64,000 bases of DNA from Tetracladium setigerum (taxonomy: Eukaryota; Ascomycota; Leotiomycetes; Helotiales). Under the pieces are notes generated by a model that saw nothing but the letters and a program-made list of their open reading frames with translations, had not been told where the DNA came from and did no database searches. The translations under genes were made by a program, and so were the position numbers. Location: contig PZJY01000009.1 in NCBI GenBank assembly GCA_031472005.1, forward strand, positions 496,001 through 560,000, written 5' to 3'. Below, piece after piece: positions 1-11,558 of the stretch; positions within the stretch are counted from its first letter, which is position 1; every line of letters starts with the position of its first letter.

Positions 1-2
1 AC

Positions 3-428
3 CCCGTCAACTACGCGCGCCCTGGCGCCCGCCCTCTCTCCTCCATCTCCCCCACCATCGTCACCCTTCCCAACGGCGTCCCCTATATCTCTCACGCCTC
101 CGCCGGCGGCTCCCGCATCATTACCGAAATCATCCAACACCTCTGGCACACGCTCGATCAAAATCTCACATCCGCTCAAGCACTCGCCGAACCACGTTTC
201 CACGATCAGTTGTCACCCAATGTAGTGAGCTTTGAGTATGCTAGTGCAACCTATGGCGTGAAGGGGTACAACAACCAGACGACGGCCTTCTTGAACGAGA
301 CAGGGAAGAGTATCACCTTTGTTGCTGTGGGGAGCACGACGGCGCAGGGATTGAGGATTTTGAAGAATGGAACTTTTGAAGCGGCTGGGGAGCCACGACA
401 GTTGAATAGTGGAGGTTTCGCTATTTAA
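3..428 (+). CDS. Gamma-glutamyltranspeptidase, C-terminal part (cut by window start)
   Basis: The reading frame is open from base 3 and ends with TAA at 426-428, giving about 141 residues without a start, so the 5' part lies outside the window. Near its beginning it has RPLSSISPTIV followed by AGGSRIITEIIQ, which match the small-subunit segments of gamma-glutamyltranspeptidases (the PLSSM-type loop and the GGSRI glycine loop that forms the oxyanion/substrate pocket). The rest fits the family C-terminus (AEPRFHDQL, then VGSTTAQGLRILKNG). The enzyme transfers the gamma-glutamyl group of glutathione to water or amino acids and is normally secretory or vacuolar. The nucleophilic threonine and the signal or anchor segment are not in the window. 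No intron is seen in this part. Confidence 0.87.
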   Translation, partial: PVNYARPGARPLSSISPTIVTLPNGVPYISHASAGGSRIITEIIQHLWHTLDQNLTSAQALAEPRFHDQLSPNVVSFEYASATYGVKGYNNQTTAFLNETGKSITFVAVGSTTAQGLRILKNGTFEAAGEPRQLNSGGFAI

Positions 429-1010
429 TGAAAAACAAAAGGACAGTAATTAGAGGAAGATATGCTTTGTTTATTCATGTTTTATAGATAGATGCATGCT
501 CCCTGACGAATTTAAGCGATACCCCCTTCGTTCTTGTCGTATTGAAATGGGACTAAAAGCCAGAGTTCCCTATTTCTCTTGGTTTTAGTTTCTTCCATTG
601 CCCAACAATCCCAGCTGGCTTGTGAACGGAAAATGGGTAATACACAAAGTGTTGTAAAGTGTCGCTAGAGATATACTTTTGGATTGAGATAAGAAGGCGG
701 GAGTTCAGCAGTCCATGGATGTTAATTCTGTTCACTGCCTGTTATTAATGTAGAGACGACATGACATGGCGGCGCATCAGCCAACAACACCTTGCGATGT
801 GCCTTGCCCGCCAAGGCAATTCAGCCACAAATGACCTGCGGTTGCGGCCGAGACGATATCGTTCGAGAGAGGAGCACTTCGAATTCCAATCCTTCTTGCA
901 ATACAGAGGTACCAACTTCACAATCTTGAAAAGGCTTCTCCGCCCTTGGGTTCTCTCTTTTCCATTTTTATATACCTCCTTCTCGCATCTCTCAGCCTTG
1001 CCCACTCAAC
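429..1010. other. Intergenic region between GGT and ankyrin gene
   Basis: No coding signal is convincing here. The last 50 bases before the ankyrin gene contain a pyrimidine-rich tract and a TATA-like TTTTTATATA around 964-973, placed as expected for its core promoter. Confidence 0.5.
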
Positions 1011-2752
1011 ATGAGCTTCGGTTTCAGTATCGGCGACTTTATCGCTGTGGGGAAGCTCTCCCTCAGCGTCTACAGATCATGCCGCGATGCGCCAGAAAGC
1101 TTCGGCAATATCGCTATTGAGACCCTCTCCTTACATGCAATTCTCACCGAAGTTGCAGAGATTATAACCGATCATGATATGTCGCCGACCAGAAAGAATA
1201 ATCTGGCGGCAATTGCGCAAGGCTGCGACAGTGTGCTTAAGGATTTACAGGCTCTGGTGCTGAAATATGAGTCTTTGGGAACACAGAGCAAGCAAACTTG
1301 GGACCGGATGAAGTGGGGAATGAACGATATTGCAGAGCTAAGGAGTAGGTTGATAAGTAATACGGTGTTACTTACGGCTTTTCTCAGGTTTGCTGCCCTT
1401 GCCAAGACGCTTTGTTTGATTACATGTCTAACACTTGCCGTATAGCACTTGTCAAATTGTGGTAGAGAAGAAGCTCAACAAGCTCGCTCAAGAATTCAAG
1501 GAAGGCAAACATGAAGGTTCTGTCATCACAACCGCAACTGTTGAAACGCTTGCCTATGACGATCAGCAAACATGGCGAACGATTCGGAAGGAGCTCGAAA
1601 ATATTGGAATTTCAGTCGCAGCTTTTGATTTGAACAAGAGCTTCATTCTGAATTGGTTTCAAAGGGCAATGGAAACTGGTGCCTTTGATGAAGGAATTGG
1701 AGAGCTGTTTTCAGAGGCTGGCGAATCTGACAGCGAGGCTGCCCTGTCGGTCAGATCTCGACATAGCTCGGCTTTTAATGAGGATCCAGAAAACCCAGCC
1801 AGCCCAACGGACGGTCTCATTGTGACACAATTACCACTGGCCACTACAAACTCACGCCCTCCTGCGGCCAGCCAGGGACCGAGATCGAGTCCTCCAAGAC
1901 CCCCGCGGCACATGAAGCCAGTTCACGCCCTGAGAGAAATCTAGCAACTGCAAGAAAACCCCCAACACTTCTTTTTTCTCTCCTCCGCACCGTTCTTCGG
2001 CATGACAAGTCCTTTTGGGAAGCCTGTCGATCAGGCGATCTTTCTGCTGCAAGCAAGTACCTATCTAAGGGCGCCAACATTGATGTGCAAATCAAGTGGA
2101 GGACCCCACTGGAAGATGCTGTCGAAAATTACGACGCTATAACCACTGCTAGATGGTTGTTAGAGAATGGCTCGAATCCCGACGGGTTGCCAACCAGTGT
2201 TAACCCCCTCTTAAGGGTTTTCCGGAAACCAAACCCAGATCTCCGGATGGCCCAGTTGTTGCTCGACAAAGGAGCGGATATCGACACTCAAACGCCTACT
2301 TTCGAACACAATCCACTCTATTGGGCTTGTTCTAACAAGAAGAAAACCGTAGTGCGATGGCTCCTCGAGCGCAATGCAAAAGTTCGATTCAGCAAGACAG
2401 CTACTACTGCATTGCATGGCGCCATTTGGTCTAGGGATGATTTTGGAAGCACTCTTCCTAGTAACAAATTTACTGATGATTCGATCATCGAGATTGTGCT
2501 ACTACTATTGGACAAGGGAGTAAACATCAATATGATTGACACTGTCGGGCGTACTGCTTTGCATGTAGCAGCTTCATTGGATCGTTTCAAGCTCGTTGAA
2601 TGGTTGATTGACCATGGGAGCGACCTAGAAGCACGAAACCATCATGGTGAAACTCCGCTAGAGATAGCAGCTGCGAATAAATTTACAGCCACAATCCATC
2701 TTCTAATATCCAGGGGGCTGATCGCTCTCGTTTCAGGCGCTCACATTTTTAG
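1011..2752 (+). CDS. Fungal_N (STAND-type N-terminal) plus ankyrin-repeat protein
   Basis: The first exon (ATG at 1011) encodes an alpha-helical domain starting MSFGFSIGDFIAVGKLS, the usual opening of the fungal N-terminal domain found on STAND/NLR-like and ankyrin proteins. Intron 1 is 1388-1445. A second intron, 1814-1875 (or 1822-1871), moves the frame from a low-complexity linker into the ankyrin part; a CTCAC branch-like site lies at 1851-1855. About five ankyrin repeats follow (LLLDKGADIDTQ, LLLDKGVNINMIDTVGRTALHVAA, LIDHGSDLEARNHHGETPLEIAA). As written the frame ends at 2756, but one extra G in the run 2713-2717 would give the typical ankyrin ending LLISRGADRS and a stop at 2750-2752 (540 aa). 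Likely a cytosolic protein-interaction or allorecognition-type protein; the partner is unknown. Confidence 0.75.
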
Positions 2753-2756
2753 ATAG

Positions 2757-3494
2757 CGTGCGTTTAGTGCTGCCCCCTGAAATTTTGATTCCAAAGGGCT
2801 GAGTTCTAGCGCGTTTGGCTGAAAAGCTCCTGGTTGAAGAGTAGCATGGTTACTACAATAAAGTTATGTCAGCGGAAGGAGAATTACCTCGAGAACTTAC
2901 AACGACACATGTCCCAATACGTACAAAAGAGAGATTCAGTATATACCCCCTTTCTCCTACAGAGATAAGACCTTTAAATAACAACTAGCCTCATCTTTCA
3001 ACCCTCGTTCAAAGTAGCTCAGAAATTTCAGATTCTATTTTCGATGTCGCGTTTCGGCTTTGTGTTTTCTCCCCTTCTTCTGATTCTCATATTATGAGCA
3101 AGTCGGAATGGGGCAATGATAATATGTATTTGTATTTTTCGTTACCAAGATCAGATCTGGAGAATGAAACGCTTCATTTATAGCTAAAAGAAATAGCCAC
3201 GTGTTGCCCAACGAAGGTAACAGCTCTTCTACACCCATACCATTGGGGAGCAGCAGAAAATCCCATTATTGATATCCAGCCGCTTCGATTCGTCTTCCGA
3301 TAATGAGTGACTCAGTGCTTTCATATAATTAACTGCTCGGTATCACCCCTCAGATAACACTATTAGTTCTCTGCTACTACTTGTGACTTCTGCCAGGCAA
3401 TCGTTACACGTAGGTCTCACCTTCGCAATCTGTCAAATATCTTCGGCCCCGGCATTTTGAATATTGTTGACATTATTCTGCTGGCACTATTCAT
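2757..3494. other. Intergenic region
   Basis: The stretch lies between two convergent genes. It contains no open frame I can assign; the plus-strand frame at 3457-3741 is the complement of the C-terminal exon of the membrane-protein gene. Confidence 0.5.
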
Positions 3495-6028
3495 CTATGC
3501 AATCTTTCCATACATTTTTTGGCTTAGTACTTGCCCAAGAGCACTCTGTTTGTCGTCACCAATGGCCAAACCAAGATGTCCTTCAGCGACTTCCCTAATT
3601 CTGACTCTTTGCCGCCAGGTCGACAAACTTTCAACGCCAGCACAAGTGTTTTGTAGCTGCGATGTCTTTTCCGAATTGATCAACAACGCCGCCATTTGGC
3701 CCATGTCATCCCATGCTCGGCTCGTCCACGCTCCTCGATAAGTGAACATATAGGTGATGTAGATAAGGAAAACTACGGTCACAAAAGTATGGATCAATAG
3801 AATACTAATACCAAACTGTACAGTCGGACTTCTTATGCCATAACCGTATCCATACCGATCTGCGCCAGTTGAAGCTCATAAGGAAAAGCTGCCGTCCATT
3901 CCTCGGCCGTGAGATTACTCTGCCCTACGGCGTAGAGCTGTTCTCCCGTAAAGTGCTGGAGATTGACAGCGGTTTTGTTACCTTCTCCAATGTCGATGCC
4001 AACAAAATAATCATGAACACTAGCAACTCTCGCAAGCCCATCTGTAACGACTATACTCAATATCGTGGCTATCGTTTCAGACGCCGCCATCCCAACATCC
4101 TGCACATATTCGAGTGCTAATTCGTTCGCTGCAAGATCTGAAGCGGGGGAAAAGTCGTAGAGATATTTGGTAGTCGGCTCGGATTCTTTAGATTGGGGAA
4201 CGGATATCGGTACTTGGAGGATGAAAGTGCTCAAGATCCATTCGAGGGTTCCAGCAATGAAAGAATGATTTGTGTCTGTTGGGTCTTCATATCCAAGTGG
4301 AATATTCAGAAAATTTGCCCATGAGGAAGAGATGCTGATTGTGGGACTGATACCGTAGTTTTGGGCGGTCATTGAGGTGACATTAGGTTTCTGGAAGAAT
4401 AGAAGATCGGTGAGATTGTGTTGGACCACAGAATCCATAGCTGGGTCTACAAATGGACTTGATCCCGCCCATCGTGCATTGATAGAGCATGCGTGTGCAA
4501 ATGCACATTGGGTGCAGTTAGTACGTGCAACATCACATCCAACGAACGGAGTAATGACGATGGCTGCTATAGAAGCAGAGGAGGCTGTGTGGTCCACGAT
4601 ATCAACCCAGGTAACATTAATCATGTTTCCATAAGATGTAACATTCGAGTCACTAGATTTGTTCTTGGTGCTGTAGGTGTAGGTGCTTAGCCAGTCAGGC
4701 AAGGGCCAGCCATGAGATTGACTATTTTCAGTGATCGAGAATGTATTGATGTCTGAAGAATTTACGCTGCTTTGCCCACTCATATTCGGGCTAAGATATG
4801 AAAACTCAGGCAGCACAAACGGTTCGCACTGCACCTGGACGAGCGGCTGAAAGACAACCTGGGCGCTTCCTAGCCCTAGTTTCGGGCGAGCAATTTTGTT
4901 GATCGCAAAGTTTCTACTCTTGAGAAATTGCCAAAAAGTGCTCATAACTGTTGCAAAGTTTTGAGTAATTGACGTGCTAATCATAACCGCAGTTCTACCC
5001 TTCCCACTTCGTTTGGTACGTCCTGAAGTAATGATTCGCTTGGCGTTGGAGACGTAATCGGCCATTGAGACTTCCAGACCAGCGTTTACATTCCCAAACG
5101 CTTTAGACCAGGCATTTATTGTATTATAGCCTGCTCCGGGGCAGAATCTAAGGTCCAAAAAGCCTGTTGTCAAGCAGGCATCTTTTGCATACGCGTCAGT
5201 ATCTGGAGATACGACGTCGGAAAGAGAGAGTTTCAATGGCCATTGCTCTGTCTCATTGAATTTTATCCCCACCGGAAGCTGCTGGCCGGAAAACGGATCG
5301 TTGACTCTCCACCAGCCAAGGTTTGGAATCAAAGCGATGGCTGATGATGGGCCCAATAAGAGGGCAAGTAGTGTGCAAAAAACCAGAGAGATGCTGAATG
5401 TCCAGAACACACGATTGAACCCAGACCCCCAGAAGGCTTTGCTGAGAACGTACTCTGGTCTCCCGACCGAATAGCCTGCCGTAAGCAGGCCAAACGGAAG
5501 TCCTTTGGGTCCAACAAGATAACCACGAACAAAATGCAGTACAATGGCAGACAATGATGCAGCCATCAAAAGCTCATGAATCTTTGCGATGAATTGCAGG
5601 GTGTTTAGAAGCTCGTTCAGACCTATTGACCAGTGGTTGATATGTACAGTATTTGTACGATTATCTTCGACATCGAAGCAGAAGATTGAGCGGAAACTGA
5701 ACTGCACAATCACACCAGTAAGGCCAACTGGTAATAGAAAGGTTATGAACAACAAGCCTAACTTGGTCGGTCTTCGATCTAGAGCAATCTTTGGTGGTTC
5801 GCCATTATTTGACTGTCCGAAAGCGACTGCGAATGTTGGAGTTCGCCATGCACTCCCACTCAATCGCTCCTGGTTGTGTAGTAGCACAGTTTCTGGCAAA
5901 TCGTCCACAACGGCTGGGCTGTTATCGTCCACATTTGCAACTGTGGGATCTTCTGAGCTTTCGCGTGTAGAAACAGTATCAGGCCGTGGTTGCTCCAAAA
6001 GTTCGTATGCTGAGTTCGATGTTGACAT
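3495..6028 (-). CDS. Large fungal multi-pass membrane protein of unknown function
   Basis: The main frame (6028 down to 3833, 731 aa) starts MSTSNSAYELLEQPRP and has a polar N-terminus, a membrane segment near residue 90 (LGLLFITFLLPVGLTGVIV), two more around 160-240 including the motif GPKGLPFGLLTAGY, and a long glycosylation-rich extracytoplasmic region with many cysteines. This layout matches a widespread uncharacterised family of fungal surface proteins. The final membrane helix (FGISILLIHTFVTVVFLIYITY) and about 110 residues are in another frame, 3797 to 3495. No legal intron joins the two; one missing base between 3842 and 3877 (for example in CC at 3865-3866) would, and gives RYGYGYGIRSPTV before the helix and 844 aa in total. 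I read this as one gene with a probable sequence error. Function is unknown. Confidence 0.7.
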
Positions 6029-6890
6029 GATGCAAACGAGAGGCTGATATGAGAGTTACTTTCAACAAATTGTCAAGAAAACTGACACAAATTCATGAAT
6101 ATTTTGGCCGAAAGAAATGAATTTGGCATAGATCCTCGACCTTATATCCACAGAGAAACAGAACCCTGTAATTTCTGGCTTAACTTCGTACGAGTTTCAA
6201 CGACTTGTACCAACTTGGGATCATGCAAGTTGATGATGGATTTTTTGGTGGCCACCGCCGCTTAGAAAATGGCACTCTGCATGGCAAGGGCTCGGCCTCT
6301 TTGCTTCGTATGTTTCGTAAGATAACACTCGGTCCGAGTGCAAGTTACTCATGAACATGACTCTAGGATTACAAAGGTAATAAATAGTACTGGGTCTTTG
6401 AAGGTTGATTTTGCAGTGCAAAGGTCTGCGATAATTTCCCCAGAACATCCGGGCCGTAGGAGATAGAAGCTAATGCAGGCACCACCCTAGCCATTATTCG
6501 TTTAAGGAATAGCGTACCAACTCCCGCCCAGTTAATGCATGGAGGCAAGCATCAGTAATAAATGCACGTTCGTTATCCCAAGGACAAGGATAGAGATCGC
6601 GACTTACGTTGACCTCGATGATATTTATTATCGACAGATCAAAAAGCACCGCATTCGGTAGGATTAAGTGCTTCCGTGTAGAAATCAAAGAGCAGCTAGT
6701 CACCTAAGCGCAGTTCTGCATCTCGCAGATATGATCCGTTTGGACATGGCTGCTCCGAATTTCAAATTTTGTGATGTGTGATTGGCCTCATTTTATTTAG
6801 CAAAGAGTATCTACCGATCATTATGAGACAAAGGAGCACTCTTGACCTACATATTTTTCCAGTGCGTATGCTATATTCTGCTTTCAAATC

Positions 6891-6929
6891 ACTTCACATG
6901 AGGGATGGCCACTTCACATGAGGGATGGC
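6891..6929 (+). repeat. Tandem 20-bp direct repeat in SDR promoter
   Basis: The sequence ACTTCACATGAGGGATGGC occurs twice head to tail (6891-6909 and 6911-6929), about 160 bp before the SDR start codon. It could be a duplicated regulator site, but nothing identifies a binding protein. Confidence 0.8.
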
Positions 6930-6970
6930 TCGATTCGTAAGCTTGAGCGTAGAGTTTAACACTTGCTCTG

Positions 6971-6979
6971 TATATAAAT
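6971..6979 (+). promoter_or_regulatory. TATA-like box of SDR gene
   Basis: TATATAAAT sits about 107 bp upstream of the SDR ATG, followed by a CA-rich leader with CAACAACAACAAC. The position fits a core promoter. Confidence 0.45.
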
Positions 6980-7085
6980 TCACTCATCCTCCACGAAACG
7001 GAACTCTCACCACAATACACAAAACATCCACTTCCTCCGTTCAACAACAACAACAACTGCAACCCAAACCTTCTACAAATCAAAC

Positions 7086-8005
7086 ATGAGTTCCCCAAAG
7101 ATCTATCTGATCACTGGTGCTAATCGAGGTTTGCAATATACTTCCTCCTAATCTTGTTCGCTGCCTAATGAAATCAAACTATCAGGACTCGGAAGAGGGC
7201 TACTTGAGGCACTTATCAAACGACCAAACACCACTGTGATTGCTGGTGTCAGAAACCCAGCCGATGCCTCCTCCCAGTCGTTGAGCGGTCTTCAAACTGC
7301 GCCAGGAAGCAAAGTAATCATTATCGCCATCGTCAGCACCGACGCAGCCGTGAATAAAAAATCCATCTCGACTCTCGAATCCCAATACGGCATCACCAAA
7401 CTCGACGTAGTCATTGCCAACGCAGGAATCTCCAAATACTACGGCCTCGCCTCCGTGACACCCGTGGCTGAAGTGCGTGACCACTTCGAGGTCAACACCG
7501 TCGGTCCCCTTATCCTCTTTCAAGAAACTTGGCCATTGTTGCAGAAGTCTTCTCATCCAATCTTCCTCGCAATCTCGACTGGCGTGGGAAGTATTGGCGA
7601 GAGTATGGCCAGTATTCCTCTTCCTGCGACGGCGTATGGAATTTCAAAGGCTGCGGTCAATTACCTAGTGCGGAAGATTCATTTTGAATTTCCCGAGCTC
7701 ACGTCGTTTGCTCTTAACCCAGGGTGAGTTTCTTTGAAGTTTTCTTCGACTCCACTAATCGAGTATCGTTTTGTAGGTGGGTTCAGACAGAGATGGGAAA
7801 TCTTGGAGCCACAGCCTCTGGAATGAAAGAGGCACCTGTGACGTTGGAGCAGAGTATCGGAGGGATGCTGTCAAAGGTAAGGCATAGAATTCAAGGTCAT
7901 AACTTTTCACGCGCCCACGCTGACATTTCCCAGATTGATGGTGCTACCAGGGAGAAGACATCAGGCACCTTCCAGTCTTTCGATGACACCGAATACACAT
8001 GGTAG
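7086..8005 (+). CDS. Short-chain dehydrogenase/reductase, norsolorinic-acid-ketoreductase-like
   Basis: Four exons encode 250 aa; introns are 7129-7185, 7724-7776 and 7877-7933, all GT-AG. The Rossmann nucleotide motif TGANRGLGRG spans the first intron, NAGIS follows at about residue 95, and the catalytic Tyr-Lys pair is in YGISK with a preceding STGVGS serine. NPGWVQTEMG closes the active-site region. The glycine pattern and the VIAGVRNP segment resemble the SDRs related to the fungal ketoreductase Nor-1, which reduce a carbonyl with NAD(P)H; the substrate cannot be read from sequence. It runs convergently toward a Fungal_trans_2-type regulator only 89 bp away, so a small co-regulated metabolic unit is possible. 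The ATG at 7086 opens the Rossmann fold directly (SSPKIYLITGANRG). Confidence 0.85.
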
Positions 8006-8094
8006 AGCGTATCTTAATGACAACCATTGTGAGACAATGCATTAGTTAAAGTAGTCATATTAATCAACTCTATTGTCTATATTCTATGTTGCGT

Positions 8095-9745
8095 CTAGTT
8101 TTCTGCTGCGGGAGGTACTGGGAAAATCATAGGACTGCAGGTGAAAACATCATCGATCCACCATAAATTCGAAACAAATGCAACGATATCATGTCCATAA
8201 GGATATGACAGAGATGCCTGCGATTGAACCAAAACGTGCCCAGCCCAAATCCGATCATCGTCTTTTGAAGCAGTACGGTTAGCCAAAACAAGGGCCCAAG
8301 TTCGTATGATATTCAATCTTTCATCCCAAATCATATCTTTAGTCTCAAAGATCTCTCTCAATTTCGCGAGTTGAACGTGAGTTCTCACGGGAGAGACTCC
8401 AAACCTCCGCCTGACTCCACAGAGATATAGTATCGAACCAAGTCTACATATCTCCTGGACGAGGTTACTAAATTCATCGTGCAGTAATGTTGCTTGAACA
8501 GCAAGAACCTTGTACAGAGTGGGGTAAACCCCAAAGCCCACAAAATCTGGATCTTCCCATATATTGCGAACAGCAGCCTGCGCTTTCACCGCCTCGGTTA
8601 TAACACTCAGGTCTGTGAAAATGTCCAACATCTCACTCGATACGAGCGCGAAGAGTCCTGCAAAGGCAATAGCCTTGTCTCGGTGGAGTAATCCTTGTGC
8701 GTGCTCCACAGTCGAAAATGGACTTGGTATAAGGTGTAATGGCGGTGGATATAGCGGGATGGTATCTTGATCGGTTGCAATGTGATATTCGATCCAGAAT
8801 AAGGACAGCCTGATATATACATTTGACTCGATTGAAGATTGACCTCCCGTAGCGCCACAATCTGTTGAAATCCTGCCATGTGCGCCGCGCAGAGGTTGTA
8901 ATTTGAAGTAATATGCTGAAGCGAATGTTAGGAAGCATTTTCTAAATGGGAATCTGTGACTCAACATCATGACATAAGAACTGAACGATGTTAGCATAAA
9001 TCTTTTCCCTTGGACACTGCTACTGCATACCCCAAGTATTGCCCCTAGCATCTTGTCTGTTGTGTTCTGGCTGGGCTGTCCCATACGTCCATTAACAGAC
9101 TGTATAGCTGCCGCGTCATGAGCCAAGACAGTGACATCCTCGACCGGGTCGCCATGCAAATAGTTTAGATGCATCGCCGCGTTTGACAACACAAGGTGCA
9201 TTGCTGCAGGATCAATCATGCCCAGAGAAAACCAGTAGTCCCGGAATGGCTGAAAATTAACCTGGTGACTAGACCAGACTGATCAAGTCAAGAAGTTAGG
9301 TGCGTTCAAAACCACTCTTGTCTCATGCTCATGATGTATGCTACGTACTGTGATGTACCAATTCACGATCTTTCAATTGCAACTTGATAGGATAAGTCTC
9401 GAATGGATCAGGGCGTGCAGCACCAAGCAGAACTGCAGCATTCGAAGGTGATCCTGCGAACAGCGACGGATTGTTCCGTGCATGAAACTCTGAATGTAAT
9501 CTGCATGAGCACAGTGGGAAATCAGATCTTCGGGTCATTGTACCTCTTCTTGTTTGTCTGTTAGAAAGATACTCTGCCAACTCTTCTTCCTCCATTTGGT
9601 TTTTGCGCCCATGACGTTTTAATTTGATGTAGGGTCGCGTAACGTGCTTTCGTACAAGGGTTCGGGTTTCGTCCAATTCCGAGGCATTGTGTGTTGGTGT
9701 CGAGATGATAAATTGGTAATGTGAGTCTGACGATGGTGGATTCAT
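8095..9745 (-). CDS. Fungal-specific transcription factor without zinc cluster (Fungal_trans_2/DUF3468-like)
   Basis: Reading from 9745: exon 1 starts MNPPSSDSHYQFI and carries the typical LVRKHVTRPY and PFETYPIKL segments of this family. Intron 9279-9348 leads into VNFQPFRDYWFSLGMIDPAAMHLVLSNAAMHL; a second intron, 8916-9030, has a CTAAC branch site and leads to CAAHMAGFQQIVALR. The frame then breaks: one extra G at the run complementary to 8846-8848 gives the family motif LRGG and joins the remaining exon (SNVYIRLSLFWIEYH down to RLGSILYLCGVRRRFGV), 488 aa in all. No Cys6 DNA-binding domain is visible, which is common for this branch. It is likely nuclear and may regulate the adjacent SDR, but this is inferred from position only. 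Confidence 0.72.
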
Positions 9746-11558
9746 TGAGCCCCAGCCTCCTGGCGTCGAAATGCAACATGTGAGTATGGAAGTACAAAAT
9801 TTTGTTGTTGCTTAGCACCGGGAAAAAGATATAAAGCCAAGCAGTCACAGGCTAATCCTCATTCAGTATATGGACAGGGATGCCTGTGCATTGCGTTCGC
9901 CTTGTTCCATTCGCGTCATTCTGATAAGCGCTGCTCTAGTGACCTGCGGGTTCTGATTATATAATTGTGCTGTTCCTTCTCCAAAGAAACTGTGCCTTAA
10001 TAAGCCCGTCGTACAGGAGAGGCTCCCGGCGGGCGAGCGACACGAAAATTAAACCAAGCAAAATTTTGAATGACACCGCTAGGAAATTAATTTGTAAGGC
10101 AAGCTTATGAGGGCATGAATAATTAAAGGCCTAGCTACATACACGTCTATAATAAGGCTGTGAGGCATCCATTCTAAACCTATCTATCTAGTGCTCCATA
10201 TACATATATCGGGCCTAGTCCGTAAGGATACCCGATACTAGTACGTATCTGGTGGTCACATGTGAGGCACGTACTGATAGCCATCCCTCGGGTTCCATGC
10301 TTAGATTTTGAGTCCATGGAGAATGTAACGGCACGTAAACAGGATAAGACATATCGCGATAGAGGAGTATGAGGATTTATAGAGTGACGAAAGATATCAT
10401 TCACAAGGGATCTGGTGCCAAGAAAAGTAGAAACCTACCGATCAAGAAGTGGTCGGGAGCCTGACTACATACCTATACAAGAGTGATCCGATACCACCCC
10501 GAATCATACCCAAAGAGCAGGACTCTGGCCTACTCTGGTCATACTCTGATCCGAACATGCACCAGTACCCAGATATTACTGGTCACGTGACCAAGCACTA
10601 CGATGAATTCTCTGATGGTCATCACAGTGAATGCCTCACTAACGCGGCAAGCACATGTAGGCTGGCTACATATCTTTAAGAAAACAAAAACAAAGCGTAT
10701 ATCATAAAGTTCAACATGTTATTTTAATGCTCTCGTTTAGATTTATATGATTTAGGATCCTATTCGAGGCGCGAGGAAATGATACAGATGATGTTGCATG
10801 TTGCTGGGCCTCATCTTCCTCGCTTCAGCGTGGAGGCACGGGGGAACTTGGGTGAACAATTTTCAGATTCTTTAAATTTTTACATGACTCTTCTTCGTAC
10901 TTCTTTGAAAAATGTGCAGAGCCACACATAACAACACATAACAACACAAAGACCCAGCAGGATCAGCCGCTCGGAGTTTAGAAGTTCACAAACACCAAGG
11001 CGAACAACTCGATTCGCTTGTTCTCCATTGCGGCTGACTCCTGTGGCTTGCCAATGCAAATCCTACAGTCCTCTACCTAACCTTATCACCGGTCACTTGC
11101 GCAGTACCTGACTGCTGTTTCGTCCCCAGATGTTTATTTATGGTTTCCGCATGGCGGTGGCGGGGTGCAGACGGAGAATGCCCATTCCAATTGTGCTGTG
11201 AGCCTGTGGTTGTTGTGAGTTGTGTAACTGTGTATCTAGAAGGCAACGAGGCAGTCTCCGATACTTTACAGATTCATGCTTCCAATCATGTTTGAGACTT
11301 TGGTATTCTGCCTTGTTTACTCAATTTACTTCGTAGGTGCACTAGTTGTTTGTGACTGTTCGAGTGTTTAGACTTGTCTTGTTCTTGAGAGCCTATAAGT
11401 TAAGTATCGCGCTCTTTGCCTTTCCACTGAGATTTTTTGGTTCAATCTGAGTATTCTGGTATATACAGAATCAAAAAGAAAACTACTGTTGACCATTCTA
11501 CTATTGCCAAGCTTTCACTTTCACAATCACTGGCTAGCCAGCACCCAACACAAACAAA
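9746..11558. other. Long intergenic region, possibly with a decayed repeat
   Basis: No gene is supported. Between about 10030 and 10680 the base composition and many TA-rich motifs differ from the surroundings, and the only frame there (10449-10679) has no family features; a decayed transposon is possible but no terminal repeats were found. The 12-bp palindrome GGTCACGTGACC is at 10581-10592. Confidence 0.4.
10581..10592. promoter_or_regulatory. CACGTG E-box palindrome
   Basis: GGTCACGTGACC is a perfect 12-bp palindrome with a CACGTG core, the type of site bound by bHLH proteins such as Cbf1 or Pho4. It is almost 1 kb from the nearest start codon, so its role is uncertain. A second ATCACGTGAC occurs near 13584. 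Confidence 0.3.

Larger units (their letters stand above)
6029..7085. other. Divergent intergenic region upstream of the membrane-protein and SDR genes
   Basis: No gene is recognised. It should hold both promoters. Visible elements are an exact 19-bp tandem duplication at 6891-6929 and a TATA-like box at 6971-6979 on the SDR side. Confidence 0.5.

Noticed and set aside
3791..3856. Intron joining the two frames of the large membrane protein
   Set aside because: All GT-AG combinations near the junction are out of phase, introduce a stop, or are only 29-40 nt long.
10020..10680. Possible retrotransposon or LTR remnant
   Set aside because: No terminal repeats, target-site duplication or enzyme motif could be found by eye, so only composition supports it.
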